From Branchiostoma floridae (Eukaryota > Chordata > Leptocardii > Amphioxiformes > Branchiostomatidae): DNA of 52,414 nt. The notes below the pieces were generated by a model, which made no database searches, was not told the origin of the DNA, and saw only the letters and a list, made by a program, of their open reading frames with translations. The position numbers were made by a program, and so were the translations under genes. Positions 11,301-23,147 of the stretch are shown in pieces. The stretch is taken from assembly GCF_000003815.2 (NCBI RefSeq), contig NC_049984.1, forward strand, positions 11,408,718-11,461,131. Direction: 5' to 3'. Positions within the stretch are counted from its first letter, which is position 1, and every line of letters starts with the position of its first letter.

Positions 11301-14300
11301 CCGAACAAAGAGAGAAATGTAAATTTTCTATCTTTTTCTCACATTTCCAGTTGATTGAAAATATAGATTTCAAGCGAAAAATTAACAATGCACTAAAGAG
11401 AAGTTCCGCTTTCCAACAGTACATCTAATTGAGACAGTTGCGCCTTGCACGAGCGCCGCCAGCGCTACTGACAATGCGTGCTGCCCTCCTAGCGGCCCGG
11501 TAGCCTCATGATTTATACAGTGTAACGCCGTAGTGGTAATAACGGGAAAATGATGGCCTCTTTAGGATCAGAGACGTCCATAATTCATAAACGGTAGATA
11601 ATCGAATCAATGAGCAGCGCCGGTCCAGGACATAAGTCAGCGGAGTTCTGAAGGCCACGCGTGGGGTGGACCGCTCGCCGAGAAAGCTAGGACTCAACCA
11701 CATTTTCTACATTTGTCTCCGACGTTTGATTGAATAAAACGTTCTTCCGTATGGTTTCATTTTCAAACAATTGTTTCCAACAACGATAGATAACATGTGT
11801 ACTTTGTTGACAAGGAATGCGACATCTTATGTTCATTTTGCGGTCTTTATTTCCAGGTGGATACTGTATTTTCCTATATACGATACAATGGAAAAAGACT
11901 CCAGCATAACTAAATTTGGTTATGTAGGTATTATTTTTTGGCAGAAGAAAACCTTAAGCGCGACGAATTCGGGATAAAATCAGTGCGCGCTACTAGATGC
12001 GGCCGAACACACTTTCATCTGAGCCGTTTGACGGACATTCGTTTTATCATCGATTTTCAAATTGGTAAATTTGATGAACAAACGGTGGTAATTCTAGATG
12101 TATCATATCTTCGTGTTGGGTGGTACAAAATGTCTGAAGAAATGTTGTTTGTGAGGTATCTTAAGAAGACGACAATCATTCAATGGGATACAGTATCTCA
12201 AAATGATTACAAGGACGAAAACAGCAATACAAGACATACTTATAGGTGGTAAGAAATGCACCTAAGAAACATTACACTAATTGCGTTTTCTTCTACAGTT
12301 CTCTTCGGTAACTGTTACGTTTGTCAAAGCTTACAATCACCAGCGCCGGGTGTTCGCGACGAAATAGCAATTTCCAACAATACTATAGTTCTTTTCCGCT
12401 GCGAAATCTGCAATTTCACGTACCCCGAAATAGCACAGGTGTTAAGACAAAGTAGCACAAATGTGTCACTGAAATGACTTTCAATCTAATACATGTAGCG
12501 AACTATAAAGAAAATGTTGTGATCATTTTTTTCATGTTTGTTTTTTAGTCATAAGTAGTGTACATTCTTTGACTCAGATACAGGTAAAGAGAAAGACACA
12601 ATTAATATATCAAGAAAACGGCACGAACGCAAGGATATCAAAGAAGAAGAAAAACACAGAAAATGGAATGATGCGAATGTTCTGCACTTACCAGTTGGTT
12701 TTGGTAGGCGGTAACGGCTGTGAACATGCACTCTTGGAAGACGAATGTCTTGAACTCCTCTGAGTTGAGGTTGAGAAGAGACGCCGTGTGTTCCTTCTTC
12801 TTTATAATGTGCACGCGAGGCTGGTACCGGTGCATCGAGTTCAAGATTATCTGTTTGGGGAAAGCAACAGAGAAACTGGAGAGTTTATTATGAATATGAG
12901 CTGCTTAATTCAATTATGATAGCTGTGCTTTTAGCATAACAGTATAAGTAAATACCAGTATTGAATAAGGTAAACGCATAGCGTTTTATTTGTGCAGTTC
13001 GGGAAGACAAACTTGGGTCGGTATAAAGTATTTTCTCATATATTCGTTAACCGAAACAGTTAAAAAAACATTCAAAATATACACAATGAAACTTACAATA
13101 TCTCTGTATTTTTTTATGATCAAAAAGAGTTTAATGTTGTCCATGGGAACATTATCTTTAGCATGCAGAGTTATTCTAAGAGGAAAGGCTGGAAAGAGTT
13201 TGTCATTTCGTTCGGAAAATAACGTTTCAAGCCCAGAAAATTTGTCACCACTTAGCAAAAGCTTAATGTAATCACCACAGCAATATCTTTTGCGAGTACC
13301 CTTTTATTCTGAATACAGTAGTATGTCTTGACTATTGAGGAAATAAGTCAATACAACTCTTCCCAGTCCTAATATGATATTGCGAGTCTATACAAGGTTC
13401 AAGGCGCTGCGTCTGTTTCCCGGCGGATCTCATGAGTGTTGTTTTCAGTAGGGAAAGTCATAATGAAGAATGATAACTAGTAATGAAGAATGATAACTAA
13501 TAATGAAGAAATGACGCTCAGATCTTGTAAAACGTATATGGAAATGAATACGTTTCACGGCAAAAACTGACAGAGCCTTTGTGAACATGTATCAAAAATG
13601 AAATGCAAAAGTAAAGTTAAATGATCGGTTATTTGTCAAATTAAACAAAAGGAATTGAATGCCCACGAAACATATGCCACATAAAATAAACTACCGACAC
13701 CGTTTAGCATTTATTGTGTTGGAAACCTTCAACGATCATACCTTACACTGTCGACGACGTTTTCCACTACCTTTTTTCGTAAATAATTCTTTTATTTTTG
13801 GAATTTCCAGCAATAAATAACGCACAAAAATGCATCATGCACAAAGACCATACCTAACAATACATAAGAGCTAGTCATAAACCTGATACATTGTAAATAT
13901 TTAATAAAAATAAGCTTCTTGGCAAAGGTAACAACACATGCCATAGTCCAAAAGACTAAAATAACTCGTATCCCACTATCTTGTCTGAGCTCCGGTTCTT
14001 TGGCAACAGAGAGGCAGCTTTGTTGTGAGGAAAGGTAAATGCCATGACCCCGGGCGGACACGATGGTTATCAGAAACGCCGTGATTGCATCTTCTATCTA
14101 TATAACGAGCCGAAAATGACTCCTACATTCGGTGACAGATTCGGACAGACGGGAGTACCCCGTGAAGTGTACTCACATGGCCGTGTTGGTCCAACTCATT
14201 GTTGGTGAGTTTGAGCTTCTCGAAGGAGACTATCTGTTTCTGGAGCTGCTCGCCCGTGAAGGGGGAGTCCGGGTGGACGTAGAGTCGGGCGGGCTGCGGC

Positions 14301-17300
14301 GGGTCGGCCTTCCCCGCCACCAGCCAGGAGGACCGGTGGTAGGCGTACCGGTACCGCTTGTTGTCCACGGGGATGATGTCCATCAACACGATGTACTTGG
14401 CGTCTGGGTCCACCCCGGAGAACGACACCCTGATAGTCGGGAACATCCTCCTGTTTACACAAAAAACAATAACATGATGATTTCTGACAAAGGGCCCGGT
14501 CACATTCGTCGTGCGAGCGTCGTACGATCGCAAATTGAGTGATCTTCTAAGGATAGTCGTGCATGCGTCCGTTCAAAATTTATCTGTCTTGTTACGGAAA
14601 AGGGCTGTCTTGTCGGTGGCTGTTTTTGTTACACCCTGCATGGAACTTCTAAGACATCAAAATCGTACGACGGCCTACGACGAATATGACCGCTTCGACA
14701 TACGCTATATGTGCCTCTTCTGATTCCACATCTAACATGCTCTGTGCCATGTTGGTATGTCCAGTCAGAAACTTCGAATTGATCCGATGCGTATCCAGTA
14801 AGCATTTAAAAATTAAATGCAATAGCCAATTCATAAACAATATTCTTTATTTTTTTCTATAGGAAATTATCATCATAGGGAAAAAATGACACTGTAAATC
14901 TAATACATGGAGTATACAGGTTCCCCCCTCGCAGAACGCAGGACATCATTAAACGGAGTTTATCTATTGTCCAAACTTTCAGGAACAGTCAGTAGAATCG
15001 CTGTGTCACATTTTCAAGTACTTGATTGAACTGGCTAATTTCATGACAGTATGTACAAGGTAAAAAGAAATGAATTGTCTTCACCATCAGTACCTCGACA
15101 TTATGTTTGATGATCAAGTTTCTTTGGACATTCTTAGTCATGACCATTCTGGTGTGACCAACACTTGACCATGGCCTCTAACATCCAAGTAACTAATGTG
15201 TTTCTCGGCACTTCTACAGGTAGCAAGAGGGTTTAGTTGAGTTTATTTTCCAGCTAAGATGAAAACAGGCATTTATACAGAGCGCTGCTCGCCAGAAGAA
15301 AGCACGGTATTCTAGGGTGACCTTTCGCTGGGGATTCTTCGGGCTGTGAGATTTGCTGTGCTCGCTGTCATTTCATCCGGATCTTCAGTCGAAATAATCT
15401 CTAAATTACCTTTAACCTAAATGTTATGAGTCAATAGGAAGCACCGAGTGAGGTTTAAGACATTTTGGTTCGTCCGTATTTGTAAGGCTCTTAAATGTCA
15501 GCACATTTGCCGGGCGGTAAGATCGACCTGTAAGGCGGCAAGATTTTGCCGTGGATACGGAGAAAAAATCTGAACATCTATTCCTAGACGTAATGTCATT
15601 TTCTATTTGCCACTTTAGGGTTTATATAAGGCTGTGTAAGCTGTGAGTTTGTTGGAAGCGGTATACATGCAAGATCAAAGTGCACAAAGAATAATGCTTA
15701 CTTATGAAAAAATGGGAAATACATTTTTGGCAAGATTGGCAAGGAAACAAGAAAAAAGATATCACAGCCCCCTTTGGTAACAAGCATGAATAAGGACATT
15801 TTGATGTTACCGGTACAGACGACCATTTTTCTTTCCTTTTTGGTAGCAGCCCCAAACATCTATTCCCGCAAATCTAGATGGTTTGGACTCCAAAATTATA
15901 CCCTGAGTTTAGATTTCTTCGTTCATTCGATTTAATATCTCACGAAATATTCCATGCTTCATTTGACCTTTGTATGTATATAAGCTGAGATTATTCTTGA
16001 AGGACGCGTTGGCTTTCTGCCGATCGGCGTTTCCTGCGCAGATGAGAAGAATTTGCCTCCAAGCGGCGAAACATAACTATTGACCGTGAACGTGATAAAT
16101 AAAACAATTACAAGATTACGAGTCTATACCAAACAATCGTTTTTAGGCTAACATTTCCTAGAAATATTGATTTTTCCAGTGACCATCATGGTTTTTTGAT
16201 GGACGGATAGTCAACCAATTTTTGTCCCTGTTGTTTTGTAGGCCAGTGAGACACTGTGCCCACATGATATTCGATTCGTTTACCTGCTAGCCGAATAAAA
16301 AGCAGATATTTTATATACGTTGAAGTGGTTTACCCTCGGTACATCTTTAGATATAAAAATACACGCATAACTCCAGTATACTGATCTGAGGCCATCGTAT
16401 ATTTGATCGCAAAACATCAGTGGTGCTTCACATCTATATCATCCGTTGTAAGATGGCGCTGGCTACTGTAGCATCTTCATAACCACATTTTATATAGCTA
16501 AATAGCATTTCCGCTTCATATCGAACACGCATATGTGCTGAAGAAGAATAAAATTGTTTTAGACACTATAATTGTGCCATTTATGTTATGCTTTATCTTC
16601 CCTTTGTGCATTCGGAGCCCGGGGTAAGTCGTGACCGCGGCACAGTCGGCCTGACAAAGCGTGTCATTTCGTGGAAAACAATAGTCATGTGCCTTGGTTT
16701 ACCACGAAGGAAGATCACTACCGGGATCTATCTCTAATATTTCACAACCTCCAGATTTAATGAAAATGGCTCGACCTACGCATGATATGTGGAGTGAAGT
16801 TTAACTCTTCTTTAATGGCAGATAAACCAGACAAAACCGTATACATTTCGACAATACAATCAATGTGACCTCAGCATGCGAATTGTGACAACGGCATTTT
16901 CGTAAAATGTCTGCCCAATTGTAGTACATGTAGTATGCGTAGAATGTATCTTCAAATAAATTTATGTATGTGTTAAGAAATAAGAGTATACAAAGAATGT
17001 CTTCTGCTGGGCAACAACAAAATTGACCCAGAGAAATGCTTCCTACTTCATAAAAGCAACACTGTATTGAGTACGGACATATACGTAATGACCTGTGTTA
17101 CGGGCGAAATTGAATGAGTGTTGTTTCCAGCGATTAGGGTAAACCGTTTCGGTAATAAAGAGGAAATGAAATTTCTAACTTAGTTTCCACAAATACCCTG
17201 CGTACCGATTGCTATAGCTACTGCTGTAGGTATGTATACATGGCCTTAGTTTAAAGTCTGGTGCCAGTACATGGCAGACATATGGTCGTCGAAGCCACGG

Positions 17301-20300
17301 TTTCACTCGCACATTGACCTGTACGATTCTATAGCTCATGTTAGCTAAAATCGCTTTCTCTGTTTTAATCACGGCCATGGATGCATTGTATAGTCTCCTT
17401 TCACAGAACTAGTAAGGAAATCCGCAGGTCCTGAACATCACATTGTGAGACATATATCCATCTCTTTGGTAAATGTTTACGTACAGAATATTTTCTTTTA
17501 TATTTAACCTTTTAAAGACTGAAAAAACAATAGCCACAACAAGACGCTGTCAAAAGCATGGTAAGAAACATACTTAAATGTGCTAGTATCACCAGTAGTA
17601 CCTAACCGATCTACAACCTTTTGGATGGGAAGTTAATCGCCCGTCAAGTCTGCGATGACCACTATTATACCACAATGGAAGCTATCAGACGTTTATGAAT
17701 TATACCATTCGACTCACTTTTATCAACAATTACGGCACATTTTACAACACAATCTCTTAAGATAGACGGCATGTTATAAATTTCCGTGCTGGTGCAATCC
17801 AAAAACAAGCTGCTTCACCATGCAAAACTGCACCAAACAGATTCTCATGAAACCTCAAACCAGAGGTTATACTATTAGTTTGCTTGTAGACATGAATCAA
17901 GAAGACCTAAACTCTCATTCCCTGAATTCCACTTCCATCTTAGTTCGACACAACTACAACTCACCAGAGGCTACTTATACGGGCTGGACAAATCCCTGAG
18001 GAGGTGACCATACGTACGGTAATACCCCATACTTTACCCTTGTACCCAGCCAAACCCCTAAGTGCACAGGAGACGTCGCCCCTGCTATTATCCCTTGCCG
18101 GGGGCTAGAAGTACTATACCCCCTCTCCTTCCTCTCTAGATTCGTTTTAGATTAGCCATATCTTAAAAATATGTTACTTAGATTTTCTTGTCGATATGGC
18201 ATCAGAATGGATTTAACATTATATGATGTTTAGTAGAAGCAAACTCCCTGGTCAAAGTTAAATCACCGTGAAGGAGGCAGCTCAATATTTCATCATTTCT
18301 TTATCATCACTAACCTCATGGGTTAACGTTTTATCCATGACTGTGTCTTTCCATACATGAGCAAATTGACATCAACGCTACATACTAAAGTTATAGTATG
18401 GTTTCTCCCTGTTGAGCGACTAAACCGCCCAAAACGTAATGGCGCAGTGGGCTAACGTAGCCTGGACGGGACAATGTAGTAGCAAAAAAGTAGAAGTCGC
18501 TATAACAGTAACAATACAATGGGACCCCGACATCATATGCTAGCCTAGTTCTGTCAGAAACGGCCAGGTACTTGGTAGGATCGAACCAGACCCCATTCTA
18601 CACTAGCTGAGAGAGAAATAAATCATACAGCACGGGTCGGTCGTAAATTGTTAAGAACAGATTAGACGCGACGGGCGCGCGGATACAGTACTTAACCAGG
18701 GAGTACAGGTAGAATTAGCGGGGATGAAATCTAAGGAATTGTTGATCTGGCTAAAGACAAATAAATAAACAAACTAACTACATGGGGAGAAAAACAAGTG
18801 AATACTCCACCCCAGAAGCGAGGTATTTCTATTAGCACAAATCTGTGCCATGCGGGGACGGATTCCCTTGCGGGTTCAGGGGATCAAAGTCTCTAGTCTT
18901 GTCCATCAACCTCAGACCGAGCGCTGATTTTCGCCGTAATTCCAGTTTTGTTGTCCCCTTGCTTGTGACACCTTCCATTTGTTTCATGATGATGAAGAGC
19001 TAAATTGTATATTTACAACTTTACTGCATGCAGCGCAAGGACGTCTACATGCATGTGTACGTATTAAAGTGGCATTTTAGTGGTTAACGTTGACACCGTT
19101 TTACGTGAAAAACTACCATTTTGTGAACAGTTTAGAAACATACTAACTATGGCAGTCCACAGAGAACGCTTTTAGGGAGGCCACTGTGCCATTTAGCTCA
19201 TTTTTGTCCGGCAGGTTCGGCCGTCTTTGTACACGGATACGGTGACACTTTTCATTTCATAAACGAGAGGTATGATAATCGCCTTCTTTTGTACAAACAT
19301 TAACTGGCTTTGCATTAGAAAATGAAATTATATGACGGGCCTGCCGGCATCGAAATCCCCCACGATCTCGTGTGAAATATGGCGGAGCGAAGGGTCCCAA
19401 AAGACTTGCCTCCCGAACGTAAAAATGTCTCCCTTCATTACAGGGGAGATTTGTTACGATATGCGGCGGCAGAAGACGAGGCTACGCCGGCGAGAGGAGG
19501 CTAGACATTGCGATGTTAGAGCACAAAGTAGTAAAGCAAGACTACTGTTGGACCACCGTCTACCAATTCCATATTTCTGTTGGTCAGTGTTGGTGCTCCC
19601 TCAAGAGTGTGAACATGGACTTCATCGCCCCGAAAATGTCTTATTTGGGTTATGTACTGTTACAGGAAAATTGACAGGGATTTAAAGAAAATATTTCTTC
19701 ATTATATTGTCTGACTGAGCAGAACAGCTGAATTTTGGCCCGCATGTTTTATGCGGCGAGCCAGAAAGAGCTAGATGAGAGAAGACATTCTGCAATGTCC
19801 GAATGGAAGACGTTTTGTCATTGATTATAAGCTGTCTTAAGATGATTAACATGCTGGAAATGTTGTGTGTTCTACTAGATATGATGTCTAGCCCACGCAG
19901 ACATTCTGGGGTTTCTCCCTTCGCACACGCTTAAGGGCAACCATGCGTGTCTACTGTCAACAAAGACGCCTGTAACACTTCAGGTTGAACCTTCCCGCAG
20001 GTTCTGCCGGGCCCTCCCCGCGATGTCTGACGGTAAGTAGCGGACTGACACCCGCCGCGAGTCCTGCTTACCTTCCAGACTTCGTGATGATCATCTCCGT
20101 GCCCAGTTCGTGGAATTTATCCCACAGTTCTTTGGACTCTAGCTTGCATTGGACGTTTTTCAGCTCGGGACTGCCCTCCTTGTTCTGGAGGTGGGAGCCG
20201 TCGGAAGGCGCTGGTTCTGTGCTGGCTGACTCCTGTCGAGACTCGGCGGCGCTACTCTCCCTTCCTGCCCGCCCGCCGTCTGTGGTGGTCTCGGCGGAGG

Positions 20301-21080
20301 AAGCCTCCCCACACAGGGGCTGTGCGCAACCGGACTTCTCTACAAAGTTCTCTGTAATGTCGACACAAACAAGAAAGAAGACAGTTGCATTATTTCTTCA
20401 TGGCCTTGAGTCACTGGCCGTGAGCTTGTGAGTTTGGACATTCTATCCTGAACCAGGCCAGAGGGCATGCAGTGTAAAATATACGTATGTCCACGCCGAA
20501 TCAGCCGGAGGCGGAGCAGTCTCCGCCCAAGGACTGGACCTAACTGACCCATAGCTTATCCAGATTGTCCACGGAGCTAGCCCATAGATTGTAAACTTGT
20601 CAAAACATAGAAAGTCATGGGATAGTAGGGATGGATGAAAATCGCCTTTTACTGATGCACCTATACAGCAGGACGTCAGCACAGCTACATTGTAAAAATT
20701 CTACCAACTGTTTTACTATAACATGACACTTGGAGCATGGTTAGAACAACGATATGTCAATCATATACGTTCATACATACGACCCATGAAAGCACCTTTC
20801 ACTACCTATTGCAGTAGGTCCGTTATGATCGCCTTAGCTGTCGTCTGCTCCTGATACATGGGTGAGAGTTCACGGGGACCAGGACCAGACTGCGCCCGTA
20901 GCCCCGGACACAGAAACACAGACGGGTAAGGGTGGGGGGAAATAGTAACCTACCTAGCGGCTTGATGGCTTGTTCTGGACTGTCCTTCTTTGTAGAGCAG
21001 GACGAAGACATGATCGCCGCGATCGAGAACGCATTGGCGCGTGAAGACAGTTGCGGCTTTGGCGAGGCATTGCACTCCAT
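4974..21080 (-). CDS. Tbx20: T-box transcription factor Tbx20, complete, 7 coding exons
   Basis: Nuclear DNA-binding T-box factor; in vertebrates and flies Tbx20/midline acts in heart, neuron and muscle development, mostly as a repressor. Joining 20954-21080, 20072-20351, 14177-14450, 12692-12850, 10277-10353, 5689-5804 and 4974-5329 on the minus strand gives one open frame of 1389 nt, 462 residues plus TAG (human TBX20 is about 447). Residues 18-25 (FSIAAIMS) are an eh1-like Groucho/TLE-binding motif. The T-box runs from about W119 to R306 and contains [40 protein letters not shown] and [15 protein letters not shown]. The C-terminal third is Pro/Ser/Thr rich. The start ATG is chosen because the next residues, [20 protein letters not shown], closely match the vertebrate N-terminus. 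All introns are GT-AG and phases agree throughout. The assignment to Tbx20 rather than another T-box class rests on the N-terminus, the RESVETML tail after the T-box and the C-terminal end, all Tbx20-specific. Confidence 0.97.
5330..5688 (-). other. Tbx20: Tbx20 intron 6
   Basis: 359 nt, GTAAGA...CCCCAG, with a pyrimidine-rich 3' end. No internal feature is seen. Confidence 0.85.
5689..5804 (-). CDS. Tbx20: Tbx20 coding exon 6
   Basis: Acceptor GCCTGCAG, donor CCG|GTAAGA. Encodes residues 306-344 plus one base. [21 protein letters not shown] directly follows the T-box and matches the Tbx20-specific tail RESVESLIQKHSYARSPIR. It is followed by an acidic patch, a basic KSPR stretch and a run of serines. 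Confidence 0.95.
5805..10276 (-). other. Tbx20: Tbx20 intron 5
   Basis: 4472 nt, GT-AG. Contains the 97-bp tandem array (6735-7040). Positions 7660-8040 are GC-richer with no coding signal. No other feature is recognised. Confidence 0.85.
6735..7040. repeat. Tbx20: 97-bp tandem repeat, about three copies, in Tbx20 intron 5
   Basis: CTGCCAAATGTA occurs at 6768, 6865 and 6961 (spacing 97 and 96). In each copy it is followed by CTATGG, GAATCAAAGAAAAGTAG and ATAATACTATAAG. Copies differ at a few positions, including the count of A in an A-run. Confidence 0.88.
10277..10353 (-). CDS. Tbx20: Tbx20 coding exon 5 (T-box recognition helix region)
   Basis: A short exon of 77 nt, recovered by homology and splice phase. 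Acceptor TACTTTCAG. Encodes [20 protein letters not shown] followed by LTDIE and two bases of R306. NPFAKGFRD is the C-terminal T-box helix that inserts into the minor groove. The donor is AAAG|GTTCGT, weaker than the other donors of this gene (T at +3). Confidence 0.95.
10354..12691 (-). other. Tbx20: Tbx20 intron 4
   Basis: 2338 nt, GT-AG. A 157-codon minus-strand frame (10835-11308) and two plus-strand frames (11938-12252, 12256-12477) occur but show no domain. Nothing else is seen. Confidence 0.85.
12692..12850 (-). CDS. Tbx20: Tbx20 coding exon 4 (T-box)
   Basis: Acceptor CCAAACAG, donor CTG|GTAAGT. Exactly 53 codons (residues 228-280), the same length as the human block. Encodes [21 protein letters not shown], the LLNLNSEEF segment and [10 protein letters not shown]. 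One oddity is FQECMF, where vertebrate Tbx20 and many T-box proteins have FPETxF just before the AVTAYQN helix. Confidence 0.96.
12851..14176 (-). other. Tbx20: Tbx20 intron 3
   Basis: 1326 nt, GT-AG. Holds the 20-bp tandem repeat and otherwise AT-rich unique sequence. Confidence 0.85.
13461..13512. repeat. 20-bp tandem repeat, 2.5 copies
   Basis: TAATGAAGAATGATAACTAG is repeated at 13461, 13481 and partly at 13501, in Tbx20 intron 3. Confidence 0.88.
14177..14450 (-). CDS. Tbx20: Tbx20 coding exon 3 (T-box core)
   Basis: Acceptor GTAAACAG, donor CAT|GTGAGT, phase 0 at the end. Encodes residues 136-227, from [16 protein letters not shown] to NNELDQHGH. It is close to vertebrate Tbx20, with conservative changes such as D for E after VDP and DIIPVD for DIVPVD. 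This exon carries much of the T-box core. Confidence 0.97.
14451..20071 (-). other. Tbx20: Tbx20 intron 2
   Basis: 5621 nt, the largest Tbx20 intron, splitting the T-box after ITKSG. Apart from the weak SINE-like stretch at 18440-18775, no repeat or exon is recognised. Confidence 0.85.
18440..18775 (+). mobile_element. Possible SINE-like element
   Basis: ATGGCGCAGTGGGCTAACGT looks like a tRNA A box. GGATCGAACC, a B-box-like motif, lies 130 nt further on, which is too far for an intact promoter. The stretch ends near an A-rich AAATAAATAAACAAAC tail. Weak evidence; it may be chance. Confidence 0.3.
20072..20351 (-). CDS. Tbx20: Tbx20 coding exon 2 (linker and start of T-box)
   Basis: Acceptor CATTACAG, donor AAG|GTAAGC. 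Encodes residues 43-136. It opens with [13 protein letters not shown], which aligns with EQFVEKSSCAQPL of human TBX20. A low-complexity, Ser/Glu/Ala/Thr-rich linker follows, then [20 protein letters not shown], the first strand and helix of the T-box. The linker is poorly conserved, as expected. A 149-codon open frame on the opposite strand here is an antisense shadow of this GC-rich exon. Confidence 0.95.
20352..20953 (-). other. Tbx20: Tbx20 intron 1
   Basis: 602 nt, phase 1, GTAGGT...TTACAG. No internal feature is recognised. Confidence 0.85.
20954..21080 (-). CDS. Tbx20: Tbx20 coding exon 1 (start, eh1 motif)
   Basis: Encodes residues 1-42 and the first base of codon 43. The donor CTAG|GTAGGT ends it at 20954. 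The block from [17 protein letters not shown] matches vertebrate Tbx20 almost residue for residue, and the exon ends after IKPL at the same residue number (42) and phase 1 as the corresponding human sequence. FSIAAIMS at residues 18-25 is the eh1-like motif. Confidence 0.95.
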
Positions 21081-21443
21081 ACCGAGAGACTGGTGAGACC
21101 TCGACGGTGAAGTGTGTACAGTCCGAGAGGACGAGGTCTATCTCGGTGTGCGATGGATCGAGGTTTGAGTTGGTATGTTTTGGGTCAGTCTTTACTCCAG
21201 TCACGGGCAGCAGTGAGGACGAGGCAGGCCACGGGCTGGGTTTTGTTGCACACAGGGGTCTCACTCCACAGAGGTGCTGTAATTGGATCACAATTAATTT
21301 GATGGGCGTCGGGTAATCGCTATCAACAAGTGCAACGCTGACCAATGAGCGCGTAAAACGTCACGCCCGTTCAATGGTTGCGTCAAATGCGCCAGTCCGT
21401 TTCCGCGACTTGAGTTCCGCTCGCACCACGTTGACTGGAAATG

Positions 21444-21449
21444 TTTATA
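21444..21449 (-). promoter_or_regulatory. Tbx20: Possible TATA box for Tbx20
   Basis: TATAAA on the minus strand about 365 nt upstream of the Tbx20 start codon, with a GC-richer 130-bp stretch between it and the gene. The hexamer is common in this AT-rich DNA, so the assignment is tentative. Confidence 0.25.
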
Positions 21450-23127
21450 TGTATTTTTCAAGCGAATCTAATTATAAGGAAGATGTGCTGAAACCTCGCG
21501 GTGCATACATTATGGCGAGCGGTCAATGACGTTTTATTTATTTGGGCCGTGTTCAATTTTGATCAACTATGCGTTTGCGGTGTTTTAATGGAACAAGCAC
21601 TTGAAAGGTGCAATTAGGTATATAACCGCTTTAAGAGTTCTGCACACTCGAAGTTGTTTGCAAACTTGAATGTTTCACTACCATTTGACATAATAATAGA
21701 CATTTGTAGCGTTTTAATTTGAATGACCCCGGTAGTAATATTACAGAAAAGTTTGAAACTAAAAAGTGGCACATTGTATTTCATTTCATCTCTTATTTCA
21801 AATTTCTTAGACTAGCTCAGTAGCTGGAATTCAATTCAAACAGAAACGTTCCTGTGTGGCGGTGGTAGATTAGCGGTGGCTCAGGAGAACACAGACGGAC
21901 CGTGGGGCGGTGTGTGCCGCGGTGTGATGTGGCCTGGCCCCGGCCTGTCTGTGTCCGGGCCCCGCACTTGTCCTGTCTCCGCCGCGCCCAGCCTGAATCG
22001 CCAGACCCACCCCCGAGACCACCCTGTGGTGACGCTGACGGCCAACAATGCACGTCTAATTAGATTTACCTCTACATGTTGTATCCAGTAATACCTTAAT
22101 GAACGGGCGGTATGCTGATACGCCTCGCCAGCATGGAGGTCTAAACCCCTTTCGAATCAAATTTGGTAAAAAGCTCCATTTGTAGCTGATATTTGATACC
22201 GCAAAAGTAATAATCTTAAAGCAAACAAGCATTTTTGCACTTGTCATGTCGTCAGCATTGGGTAGAAGTAAATCACTGGAGATTAGAAATGTAGATGGAA
22301 TTTCCAAAAAGATATGTTACACTAGGTGCGACTTCTAGTGTATAATTGATACTATTAACCACTTTTGTATTCTCCGGTGCAGATTGTTGACCATGGACCT
22401 ATTTTCTGTGTATTATTTTCATCTAGATCTGTTTTTTTTCCTGTCAAATATCCATTGTTTGTCAAGAGAACCCTTCGAGCTACTACTACTGTACAAATGA
22501 TGACAACTCATTATTTTACTCAGAATATCACAACCGACCTGGAGCGTTCTAGGCGGTTACATCAAATTATAGCCGGGCGCGCCCTCAACCTTTTTCCTTT
22601 TTCTTGTCCCCTTCTCTTTTATTCATTCACCCAATTTTTCCTCCAATCTTTGTAAAAAAAAAGGCCCGTAAGCCGGAGTTTTTGAAAAGTCCGCCATTTA
22701 AAGCCTGACTTTATGAAAAGTCTCTCGGCATTGACGTTATAAATCAGGTACCCGGCCCACCACCAAATGTCACCACGCCTTCCTGTTCTCTCCCCACCCA
22801 GGCAGCCAGCCAAGCGGCGTTTATTACCTTCACGGTTTACACAACAGTCGCTACGCAAATAAACCCAGGCAGTCAAAGTAAACAAATTAAGCGATTAGCA
22901 ACGACGTGTCGAGCGTGCGAGAGACCGACCAAAGCTGTCGTTGCTCCGCCCCTGATCCCGTATCTCCCTGCCTCCTACGGTCGGAGTTTACGCCGGTCTC
23001 TCCACACCACTTCTGCCCAGGACTCGGAGGAAGGGCGCCCACTGACGACTGTGACGTCAAGCGCGCCAAAGGAACTAACACACAGCCAGAGGGAGGCTTA
23101 TAGACACTGATAGACGAGATTTTTTTT

Positions 23128-23147
23128 CGGGGTAGGGGGGGGGGGGT
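23128..23147. repeat. Poly-G run
   Basis: A near-uninterrupted guanine run (TAGGGGGGGGGGGGTG) in the intergenic region. It could form a G-quadruplex and is prone to sequencing-length error. Confidence 0.8.

Noticed and set aside
10835-11308. 157-codon open frame on the minus strand in Tbx20 intron 4
   Set aside because: No recognisable domain or splice partner. By rough estimate, a frame of this length is expected about once by chance in a window of this size and composition.
11938-12477. Two consecutive plus-strand frames, the second with a signal-peptide-like start
   Set aside because: The first needs a TTG start, neither shows homology, and both lie inside a Tbx20 intron in AT-rich DNA.
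14132-14542. Long frames antisense and frame-shifted over Tbx20 exon 3
   Set aside because: Shadows of the GC-rich, strongly conserved T-box exon.
19985-20431. 148-codon plus-strand frame
   Set aside because: Antisense shadow of Tbx20 exon 2.
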